A DNA stretch of 24,159 nt from NCBI GenBank assembly GCA_964649195.1, contig CAZYPK010000075.1, positions 1 through 24,159 of the forward strand. Reading direction: 5' to 3'. This document shows positions 14,185 through 21,800 of the stretch, one piece after another. The stretch comes from JTS-RE9 sp964649195 (GTDB taxonomy: Bacteria; Planctomycetota; Phycisphaerae; Phycisphaerales; Phycisphaeraceae). A program made the translations under genes and the position numbers. Under the pieces are notes generated by a model. It worked only from the letters and a program-made list of their open reading frames with translations. It did not search any database and was not told the DNA's origin. Numbering within the stretch: the first letter of the stretch is position 1; each line of letters begins with the position of its first letter.

Positions 14185-15541
14185 CCCGCCTCAAGTTGAG
14201 AATAGCAGTCCTGAAACAACAGGCAAGTCTAACGGTGTCCCTCTGCCGCTGCAAACGGTTGCAGGTGGGGAAAAGCCCGATGTCGGCGCCCTTTATTTTC
14301 ACGTGCCTTTCTGTTTTCACAAGTGCCATTACTGCGATTTTTACAGCATCGTCGATCTGCCGGACAAGGCCGGTGCGGAGGCCGCCCATCCCGCCGCGCC
14401 GCCGGCTCGGCAGTCACCTTTCATCGAGCGATTGCTGGCCGAGCTTGCGTATCGAGGCCGGCAATCTTCGATCAGGCCCCGCACGATCTTCGTCGGCGGA
14501 GGCACCCCCACGCTGCTTTCGCCGCAGCTTTGGCGACGCTGGCTGGCGGAAATGAAACAGGCCGGCCTGCTGGAGTCCGTTTCGGAGTTCACCGTCGAGG
14601 CGAATCCTGAAACGGTCTCGCCGCAGCTCATGGAAGCGCTCGTCGAAGGCGGCGTCAACCGCGTCAGCATCGGCGCCCAGTCGTTTCAGCCCGACCTGCT
14701 CAAGACGCTCGAACGCTGGCACGATCCCGCTTCGGTCGGCAGGGCGGTGCGGGTGATCCGCGGCGCGGGCGTCACCAACATCAATCTCGACCTCATCTTC
14801 GCCATCCCCGGTCAGACGATGGAACTGCTCGAAGCGGACCTCGATGCGGCGCTGTCGCATCAGCCGATGCACATCAGCTATTACTCGCTGATCTTCGAGC
14901 CGAACACGGCGATGAATCAGCGGATGAAACTGGGGCGGATCACGCCGATGGATGAGGAGACGGAACGGGCGATGTACGCAAGGGTCATCGAACGCCTGGA
15001 TGCGGCGGGCTTCGAGCATTACGAAGTGAGCAACTGGGCGCGGCGAAGCGGTGAGGTCATTAGCCGTTCGCCTCGGCGAACGGAGTCTGAAGATGATCGC
15101 GCAGGATCACAAGGGACGCCCAAGGGATCGCGCCATGATTCGGCGGCCTCGCCATTCCGCTGCCTGCACAATCTTCTTTACTGGGAAAACGCCAACTGGC
15201 TGGGCATCGGCCCCGCCGCCGCCAGCCACATCGATGGCCACCGCTGGAAGAATGAGCCGCACCTGGGGCGGTATCTGGCGATGACGCCTGAGCCGCCGAC
15301 GATCGATCACGAACACCTGCCCGCGCATGAATCGCTGGGCGAACAGCTCATGTTGCGACTGCGGCTGCGCGATGGCGTGCCGCTCAAATGGCTCACGGAA
15401 AATCTTCCTTCCGACGATGCCCGCCACGCCACCATCGGCGAACTGATCAAGCTCGACATGCTCGAGTCCACCGCCACGCACCTGCGACTGACCGGGCAAG
15501 GCCTCTTCATCGCCGATGCCGTGCTGGCGAAGCTGTTGTGA
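14174..15541 (+). CDS. hemW: HemW-like radical SAM protein with in-frame insertion
   Basis: 455 residues, resembling HemW (formerly called oxygen-independent coproporphyrinogen III oxidase-like), a radical SAM haem chaperone. The cluster motif CFHKCHYC gives Cys47, Cys51 and Cys54 (CxxxCxxC). Other marks are TIFVGGGTPTLLSP, EFTVEANPET, RVSIGAQSF, INLDLIFAIPGQT, HISYYSLIFEPNT and HYEVSNWAR, with the HemW C-terminal domain to the end. True HemN has a longer N-terminus. Between NWARRSG and FRCLHNLLYWENANWLGIGPAAAS about 33 residues (294-327) are inserted, beginning with a perfect DNA hairpin (15064-15083); the normal family has only a short loop there. ATG 14174 is the only plausible start before the cysteines, and overlaps the divergent FHA start region. 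Confidence 0.88.
   Translation: MIRIPPQVENSSPETTGKSNGVPLPLQTVAGGEKPDVGALYFHVPFCFHKCHYCDFYSIVDLPDKAGAEAAHPAAPPARQSPFIERLLAELAYRGRQSSIRPRTIFVGGGTPTLLSPQLWRRWLAEMKQAGLLESVSEFTVEANPETVSPQLMEALVEGGVNRVSIGAQSFQPDLLKTLERWHDPASVGRAVRVIRGAGVTNINLDLIFAIPGQTMELLEADLDAALSHQPMHISYYSLIFEPNTAMNQRMKLGRITPMDEETERAMYARVIERLDAAGFEHYEVSNWARRSGEVISRSPRRTESEDDRAGSQGTPKGSRHDSAASPFRCLHNLLYWENANWLGIGPAAASHIDGHRWKNEPHLGRYLAMTPEPPTIDHEHLPAHESLGEQLMLRLRLRDGVPLKWLTENLPSDDARHATIGELIKLDMLESTATHLRLTGQGLFIADAVLAKLL
14199..14226 (-). promoter_or_regulatory. Candidate FHA promoter inside hemW
   Basis: On the minus strand TTGCCT (14226-14221) and TATTCT (14204-14199) are 16 bases apart. Transcription would start near 14192, a few bases before the FHA ATG. 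The hexamers resemble the candidate infC promoter (TTGCCT, TATCCT). Confidence 0.35.
15050..15154 (+). repeat. Palindromic insertion inside hemW
   Basis: In-frame extra segment of about 100 bases in hemW. It contains CCGTTCGCC-TC-GGCGAACGG (15064-15083), a perfect 9-bp stem almost identical to the intergenic hairpin at 9464-9485. The encoded peptide is polar and low in hydrophobic residues (Arg, Ser, Asp, Gly), unlike the flanking conserved sequence. GATCGCGC occurs twice further on as a direct repeat. Confidence 0.65.
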
Positions 15542-15546
15542 GACTT

Positions 15547-15793
15547 GAGCCGGGGGAGCCGGGGGAGCCGGAAGAGCGAGAAGAGCCGAGGGAGCCGTTC
15601 GAGTGGCTGGGGCTGAGGCTTTGCGAAGCCCCGGCCAGGCGCCCCTCAGCTTTCAGCCTTCAGCCTTCAGCATTCAGCCTTCAGTTGCGCCACCTTGTTT
15701 CGTGCATCTGGGCCGGGGCTTGCGCAAAGCCTCCAGCCCCAGCCACCCGACCAGCTCTTCTCGCTCTTTCGGCTCCCCCGGCTCCCCCGGCTC
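15547..15793. repeat. Large inverted repeat between hemW and the NagB-like gene
   Basis: Left arm 15547-15587 (GGGGGAGCC units and GAAGAGCGAGAAGAGC) is almost exactly complementary to 15753-15793. A second arm pair follows inside: 15603-15636 (GTGGCTGGGGCTGAGGC...) with 15711-15746. The loop carries five tandem heptamers of form CNTTCAG (15650-15684), similar to the ATTTCAG units at 10236-10249. The whole 266-base gap between these convergent genes is made of this structure; no gene is seen in it. It may terminate both transcripts. Confidence 0.85.
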
Positions 15794-15807
15794 TTCCCGC
15801 TCCCCCC

Positions 15808-16773
15808 TCAATGCGCATCAGGCAACAACGGCCCCGCCAGTTCCTTCACCAGAAACAACCTGCCCGCCATCGTCGGCATCCAGCTCGATGGAATCCAGGG
15901 ATCGTTGCCATATTGCAGCGTCACGCAGAGCGACATCCCCTGCCACATCGCCCCGCGATCCGGGTACGCCCCATCAGCGCCGCCGATGCAGAAGTCCGAT
16001 TGCAGAAACAGCCCCGGCCCGATCGTGTTCGCCCAGCAGGGAATCAGCGTGAACCGGCTGTTGAACGAATGCAGCGCGTTCTGCTCCACCGTCAGCGGAT
16101 GCAAAGCCTGCCCGATGCGGTGCGTCTGCTTTTCCCACGCACCGACCGACTTGTATTCACCGGCAATCTGCGGCTCCCAGAACGCGATGTGACAGGCCCG
16201 CCCGATGCCATACACCGTCACCAGTCTGCCGCCGGCCTTCCTGATCGCCGCGATCTTCTTCGCATACGTCGGCAGATTCTTCCTCGTCGCAAAGTTCCGC
16301 TGCGTTGCAGGCACCGTGTAAGCCCCCAGCGGCCCGAACAGCGCCTCGCCCATCGCGTTCTCAAACCCGCCCACCTGGTCGCCCGGAAACGTGTTCCCCT
16401 TGCGGTCGGACCATTCATCCATGTTGAACGTCGTCACATGATCGCACTTCACCTTCGCCTGCCTGATCCGAGCCACCACCTGCCTGTACATCCCCATCGG
16501 ACCCACCGGCAGAATGATCGCCAGCTTCCGCCCGCGCTTCTTCGTCCCGATGATCTGATCCGCGATCGCATCCCCCATCTTCAAGTCCATCTCCGCCACA
16601 TCCTTCACCGTCACCGGCCTGAACCCCTTGTGCCAGTGCTTCGCCCGCCTGAGCAGCTTCGCCGGCCCCATCGCGCAGCAGGCGTCGATCCTCTTGAAGT
16701 TCCATCCCCTGGGGTAAAAGTTCTCCAGCAGCGAACCCTTGACGGTGGTCATGAAATTGATGGGCATGTTCAT
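15808..16773 (-). CDS. NagB/glucosamine-6-phosphate deaminase-like protein, altered active site
   Basis: 321 residues, longer than typical NagB (about 266). Shared family marks are IILPVGPMGMYRQVV (sugar-phosphate loop), TFNMDEW (Asp119, equivalent to the NagB catalytic Asp72), and GIGRACHIAFWEP, aligned with NagB GVGNDGHIAFNEP. In that motif the ring-opening histidine (His195) and glutamate (Glu200) are kept, but the aspartate equivalent to Asp141 is Ala193 and the next Gly is Cys194. It may be an isomerase/deaminase with changed chemistry or a lactonase-like relative. GGAG four bases before ATG 16773 supports the start; ATG 16767 is possible. It lies downstream of a PIG-L deacetylase, an arrangement that suggests amino-sugar catabolism. 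Confidence 0.72.
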   Translation of the reverse strand: MNMPINFMTTVKGSLLENFYPRGWNFKRIDACCAMGPAKLLRRAKHWHKGFRPVTVKDVAEMDLKMGDAIADQIIGTKKRGRKLAIILPVGPMGMYRQVVARIRQAKVKCDHVTTFNMDEWSDRKGNTFPGDQVGGFENAMGEALFGPLGAYTVPATQRNFATRKNLPTYAKKIAAIRKAGGRLVTVYGIGRACHIAFWEPQIAGEYKSVGAWEKQTHRIGQALHPLTVEQNALHSFNSRFTLIPCWANTIGPGLFLQSDFCIGGADGAYPDRGAMWQGMSLCVTLQYGNDPWIPSSWMPTMAGRLFLVKELAGPLLPDAH

Positions 16774-16782
16774 ATATCTCCA

Positions 16783-16897
16783 CGTTTAGCCGTCGTGCAA
16801 CGCACGACGCGAGGTTCCAAGACAGCAAATGTATTCGATTACCGTGAATCTTCCGCGCGCTCCGGCCCCGCGTCGTGCGTTGCACGACGGCTAAACG
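16783..16897. repeat. Element with 29-bp perfect terminal inverted repeats (family b architecture)
   Basis: The 29 bases at 16783-16811 are the exact reverse complement of 16869-16897. Each arm is itself a hairpin: CGTCGTGC-AAC-GCACGACG on the left, CGTCGTGC-GTT-GCACGACG on the right. The 57-base interior shows no gene. The right arm covers the last codons and the TAG stop (16891-16893) of the PIG-L gene, so insertion probably replaced or reshaped its 3' end. AAC-left and GTT-right loops repeat the design of the element at 922-1125 with different stems. Confidence 0.9.
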
Positions 16898-17637
16898 CCG
16901 AACAGTTTCGCCAACAGATCATCCTGCGGATACGGATGCCCGCGATGCTGCGTGAACGCCTCGGCATGTTTGACGCCAATATCTTTCCCGCGCATCGCGC
17001 TCTGGCGGCGCATCGATTCGAGGTATTCATCCATCCCGTGATGGGCCCGCAGCCAGTCGCGCTGCGACTTGTGCGCCGCCAGCGCCCTGGTCTTCTTCGC
17101 CGTCTGTTTCGTCACATCGATCCACGTCGTCAGCATCGGCGGATGGCCCAGCGGATCAACGCCCGCCACCGGGTCGCAGTAATACAGATAAGGCACATGC
17201 GACCCCGGCAGCAGCGGAAACAGCGACGCATTGGGGGCGCCGAACCCGAAGCTCGCCCCGCGGGCCAATAGCGAAGTCATCTCGTGATCCATCATGTAAT
17301 CCCTGGGGGCATGCGTGAAGACAAGATCGGGCCTGACCCGCCGCATCAGGTCGATGCACTTCTGAATCGTCGGCTTGTCATAGACCACCATCAGATCGCG
17401 CTCATCGAGGCAGTGATACGTTCCATCCATGATCTTCGCGGCGGCAGTGTTTTCCTTCGTGCGGATCGACGCGATATCCCACCGGTTGTGTACCATCGAC
17501 CCGCAGTCGCCGGGCGTCATCGAGGCGATGTGAATCTCCCACCCCGCCTCGCGCAACCGCAGCAGCGTCCCGCCGCAGAGAAACTCGGCATCGTCGGGGT
17601 GGGCGAGGAGGGACAATGCAATCTTTGTTTTGGTCAT
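16891..17637 (-). CDS. PIG-L / LmbE family N-acetyl-sugar deacetylase
   Basis: 248 residues. AHPDDAE (His13, Asp15, Asp16) is the zinc and catalytic motif of the PIG-L/LmbE family, with LCGGTLLRLREAGWEIHIASMTPGDCGS as the usual continuation and DYMMDHEMTS supplying the third zinc-binding histidine. These enzymes remove acetyl groups from N-acetylglucosamine-like moieties. ATG 17637 is chosen because GAGG lies seven bases upstream; a TTG at 17643 is weaker. Gene order places it after the Gfo/Idh oxidoreductase and before the NagB-like gene. Its stop codon lies inside a 29-bp repeat arm. Confidence 0.9.
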   Translation of the reverse strand: MTKTKIALSLLAHPDDAEFLCGGTLLRLREAGWEIHIASMTPGDCGSMVHNRWDIASIRTKENTAAAKIMDGTYHCLDERDLMVVYDKPTIQKCIDLMRRVRPDLVFTHAPRDYMMDHEMTSLLARGASFGFGAPNASLFPLLPGSHVPYLYYCDPVAGVDPLGHPPMLTTWIDVTKQTAKKTRALAAHKSQRDWLRAHHGMDEYLESMRRQSAMRGKDIGVKHAEAFTQHRGHPYPQDDLLAKLFGV

Positions 17638-17655
17638 GAACAAACCTCATGTTGA

Positions 17656-17796
17656 TTGATGGTCATTTTAAGAACGGCTCCAAGCCCGATGGCGAGTCCC
17701 CCGGGGGGCGAGCCGTCGGGGTATTCCGGCTCGATACCCCAAGGGTTCGGCGGACCTCACCCTTGGGCTTGGGGCTTTTCTTAAAGTGACCATCAA
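17656..17796. repeat. Multi-hairpin element with 19-bp terminal inverted repeats
   Basis: TTGATGGTCATTTTAAGAA (17656-17674) pairs with TTCTTAAAGTGACCATCAA (17778-17796) with one G-U type mismatch. CCAAGCCC and GGGCTTGG extend the stem. Inside are at least three hairpins: CCGATGGC...CGAGCCGTCGG around a CCCC/GGGG core, GGGGTAT...ATACCCC, and CCAAGGGT...ACCCTTGG. It lies between the Gfo/Idh and PIG-L genes, in a presumed operon. Part of it recurs inverted at 1126-1178. It could be a mobile repeat or a transcript-stabilising structure. Confidence 0.8.
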
Positions 17797-17808
17797 TAAA
17801 CGGGTGAT

Positions 17809-18846
17809 TCATCCCGTCTTCCGCACCTTCACCGTCTTCTTCGTCCTGATCGCCTCATCAATCGCGTACATCACCTCATGCACATGCGCGCACGCCGCCA
17901 GGTCGTTGTGCGGCCGCTTCCCCTCCCGCAAACACTCAACAAAATACTTGAGCTGTCCCGTGTAGGGATGATCCTTCACATCGCCCGACGCCGGCATGTC
18001 GGCGGGCACTTTCGCCCATTCTTTCTGGCCAGGCCAGTCGAGGGACCAGACTTTGTCATCAAGAATGGCGCCTTTTTCACCCTGAAAAAGCACCGGAAAC
18101 AGATAAGGCTGCCGGCACTCGATGCTGGTGGCCACCTTGCCGATCGCGCCGTTTTTGAATTTCAGAATGGCGACGCTGTTGGGATCGTATTCGTACTTGA
18201 GCGGGTTGCCGGGGCTGGTGTTGCTCATCGCGGCGACCTCGGCGACATCACTGCCCATGCACCAGATGAGCGAATCGAGCGCGTGGCAGCCGGCGGTGAG
18301 CAGGGCGTCGCCGCCGATTTCCTTTTTGATGTTCCACGCCCACTGGCCGTACCACGGGCCGATGCCGTGGAAGTAGGAGCACTCGCCGTGGAAGACGTTG
18401 CCGATCAGGCCATCGGTGATCATCCGTTTGATGTTGCGGAACAGTCCCATCCAGCGCAATTCGAAACAGACGCTGGTGGTGACCTTGGCCTTCTTCACTG
18501 CGGCGAGCATCTTCGCCAGGTCCTTGTGATTCAGCGCGACCGGCTTCTCGATGACGATGTGCTTGCCGGCCTGCGCCGCGGCGATGGTCTGGGCCGGGTG
18601 CTCGGGATGGCGCGTGCAGATGACCACGACATCCAGGCCATCGTGATTCAGGAACGCCTTGAGATTGTCGTAGGCTTTCGCATGAGTGAGATGATGGGCC
18701 GCGATCTTGCCGCTGGCGCGGCCGATGTCGCCGGAGCAGATGGCGACGACATTGCAGCCTTCGATCTGTTTGAAGGTGTCGATGTGCGCCCCTGCGACCC
18801 AGCCGGTGCCCAGGATGCCGATGCCCAGCGGTTTGATTTTCGACAT
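17809..18846 (-). CDS. Gfo/Idh/MocA family oxidoreductase
   Basis: 345 residues. The N-terminal Rossmann fold shows GIGILGTGWVAGAHIDTFKQI (NAD(P)-binding GxGxxG-like turn) and the EKPVALNHKDLAKML motif, where the Lys of EKP is the conserved active-site residue. The C-terminal alpha/beta domain includes GGDALLTAGCHALDSLIWCMG with the family's conserved GxHxxD-like histidine. Such enzymes oxidise or reduce sugars and inositols at a hydroxyl carbon. ATG 18846 is preferred for MSKIKPLGIGILG, with AAGGAA about ten bases upstream. ATG 18888 would overlap the upstream stop (ATGA) and cannot be excluded. It is the second gene of the presumed catabolic cluster. Confidence 0.92.
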   Translation of the reverse strand: MSKIKPLGIGILGTGWVAGAHIDTFKQIEGCNVVAICSGDIGRASGKIAAHHLTHAKAYDNLKAFLNHDGLDVVVICTRHPEHPAQTIAAAQAGKHIVIEKPVALNHKDLAKMLAAVKKAKVTTSVCFELRWMGLFRNIKRMITDGLIGNVFHGECSYFHGIGPWYGQWAWNIKKEIGGDALLTAGCHALDSLIWCMGSDVAEVAAMSNTSPGNPLKYEYDPNSVAILKFKNGAIGKVATSIECRQPYLFPVLFQGEKGAILDDKVWSLDWPGQKEWAKVPADMPASGDVKDHPYTGQLKYFVECLREGKRPHNDLAACAHVHEVMYAIDEAIRTKKTVKVRKTG

Positions 18847-18884
18847 GGGATGTGATTCCTTTCTTAAGTGAAACGCCCATCTTT

Positions 18885-21800
18885 TCATGGTACGGCTTTT
18901 TCGGACTTGAGCGAAAGCAACAGCGCCAGCAGGTCGAACAGGTCCGCTTCGCCGATCGTGTCCGCCAGATTCGCAGGCATCGGCGAGAGCGTGGATGGCC
19001 GGGACTCGGCGATGTCATCGGCGCTGAGCCTGATCTCCTTGCCTTGCGCGTCGGCGAGCACGAGCAGCCTGCCTTCTTCGCGCAGCTTCATGCCGGTGAT
19101 GACTTCGCCATCCTTGAGTGTGTAGATGAAGGACTTGAACGCGCCATCGACATTGCGGTTGGGGTCGAGGATGTCTTCGAGGAGCCGTTCGTGGCCGCGC
19201 ACGCCGATGCCGGTGAGCTGCGGGCCGACGAGGTTGCCGATGTCGCCTTCCGAGGTGCCTTCGATCTTGTGACAGGCGGCGCAGTTCTTTTTGAATACCG
19301 CCAGTCCCCGCACAGGCGAGGCGTCAGCGGTGAGATATTTCGTTGCACGCTCGGCGATGAGCGCGCCCAGTCGCTCCTCGACCGATGGCAGGTTCTTCGT
19401 CAGCTCGGCGATGCGTTCATTCACATTCGATGGCCCGCCCGCCTTGAGGCGCTCGGCGATCGCCTTCTCCTGAAGCAGGCGCGGCGACGCCTTGCCGGCC
19501 GCGACGGCGTCGAGCAGGGCGATGCAGCCGTCGCCGGTGGCGCAAAGCGACAGGGCGATGGCGGATTGCAACGAACCTGGCGCATTGGTCAGCGCGAGGG
19601 TCATCGCCTCGCGCGTGGCGGCGGTGTTGACCGGGGCGATGAGCCGCGCCGCGCGGGCGCGAAGGTCGGCGAATTGCTCCGGCGACTTGACGATCGTTGA
19701 CAGCGCGGCAACCGCGCCGTCACGATCCAACTGCATCAGCGCGCCGGCGGCGGCGAGCCGTGAAGAGGCGGCGGCCCTGCCGTCGGTCAGCAGCTTCTGA
19801 ATCGTCGGTGTCAGGCCGGTCAGTTGCAGTTCGCCGGCGATGACGATGGCGGCGGCCGTTCGGTCGCCGGTGTCGCCGATGGAGGCGGGCACGCGAACCA
19901 CCGCAGGCTCGAACCGCGCCGCGCCGATCCATGCGTAGCTCTCGCGCGAATCGCCATCAATGATCTCGATATGGCCCTGTTTTCCCGCCCATTTCGACAG
20001 ATCCCACGTCACCTTGCGGGCGGTGTCGCTGCGCGGCGGATAAGCGATGGCGATCTGCGCATCGCCTTCAACCAGTTGCAGCCGGATGAAATTGGTCTGC
20101 GGCGACTTGGTGCCCGGCAGGCCGTTGTGTCCGCAGAGGTGGAACGAGAGCGACGCGGGAATCTCGAACGCATGGCTGCGGAAGATGCCGGTGCGCTTCT
20201 CGCCGTGGACGATGGAGTCGATGAAGAGCATCTTTTGTCCATCGTCGCAGGTTCGTTCGCGCAGACCGAAGACGGCTTGCGTCGGACCGTCCGAGCCGGG
20301 CTTGTGCGCGGTCCACATCATCGGCGGATGCTTGCCGGTGTCGAGCAGATCGGAGGCGAGGGCGAAGGCCCACTTCTTCATGTCGCTGTCCGGGGCGATT
20401 TGTGTACCGCGCTGTTTCATGCCTGCGTGGATGGATTGGAAAAGAGCAAGCTGCCGGTCGATGTCGCTGTCGTATTTGGAGCGGATGAACCTGATGACAT
20501 CGCCGAGCCGTCCGTCGCCGATGTGCTTGGCGACATGGGCGACGATGCGCGCGGTGAGCGCGGGATCGGTGTCGTGGTGCAGCGCGTAATCGAAGGCGAA
20601 CCACGCGGCGGATTCGTTGGGCACCGCGAGTGCGATGGGAATCAGTCGTGAAAGCTCGGCAGGTTCGAGCTTGATTTTCGATAGCTGCTCAATGGCGGCC
20701 TTGCTGCGAAGTTGATTGCGCAGGGCCAGGCGAATGGTGTGGATGAGCGCGGTGTCGTGTTCGCGGGCTTTGTCCCAAGCGGCGAGAAGAGGTTTGATGT
20801 TCTGCGGGTTGGGATGCCGGCCCAGGGCGTCGGCGGCAAAACGGACGACCATCGCAGTGTCACTGCGCAGCAATCTCCACATCGTCTCCAATTGTCCCGC
20901 TTCAACATTCGGTCGCTCTGCGAAGACGTGCGCCACATTGGCTTCGATCATCGCCTTGGTCAGCGGAGGCGTGCCATCATCATCCGGCTGAATTCTCGGA
21001 TCGAATTCGATTCGCATGTTGGGCAGACGCTCGGCAATCACATAAAGCGAAGGTCGATCCAATTGCGTCTTGTTGAGGTCACTGCCGCGGAGCCACTCAT
21101 GTGATTCATCGATGAGCGCGTTGACGGCGAGCGATCGTTTCGTCAGGTTCGATGAATTCAGCGCGTCGACGAAGTCCGCCTCCTTGCATTTTGTTAGATC
21201 AACCATGACCTTGGGCGCATCCGCCTTGCCATCGACACCTTTATAAACCACACGCCAGATGCGCCCGCGATCGCGGTCTCTGCGCGGATGTTTCAAATCG
21301 ACTTCGTAATGCCCGATGATGCAGTTGTAAAAGTCCGCGATATACAGCGCCCCGTCCGGCCCAAGCTGGATGTCCACCGGCCTGAACCACGGGTCATCGC
21401 AGGTGATGAAATCGACGGGCTTATCGACCCAGGGGGTGGAGCCGTTCCATTTGATGACATCGCGGTGGACGATGCCGGTGACGACGTTGCCGAGATAGAG
21501 ACAGTTGCGGTACTCCTTGGGGAAATGGTCGGCTGAGTAGTACGCGATGCCGCCGATGCCCGATGAGCCGTGACTGTCATTGGTCATGTTCGGGCCGAAG
21601 CCCAGGCCGTCGTGCGGCTTGCCGAAGCTTTCGTAATGCGCGCCGCGTATGACCATCGTGCATGCCTTGCTGTGGCAGTCGGCGGAGAAGAGGTTGCCCC
21701 ATTCATCGAAGGTCAGGCCGAAGGGATTCACCTGGCCCGCGCTCCAGAGTTCGATCTTCGAGCCATCGGGTTTGAAGCGGTAGGTGTTGCCTGACTGCAT

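Noticed and set aside
14174..15541. True coproporphyrinogen III dehydrogenase (HemN)
   Set aside because: The N-terminus is too short and lacks the extra HemN features around the cysteine motif; the pattern fits HemW.
15388..17271. Plus-strand open frame of 627 codons over hemW, the inverted repeat and two minus-strand genes
   Set aside because: It runs through repeat DNA and the antisense of NagB-like and PIG-L genes; the product is Arg/Pro/His-rich without recognisable motifs.
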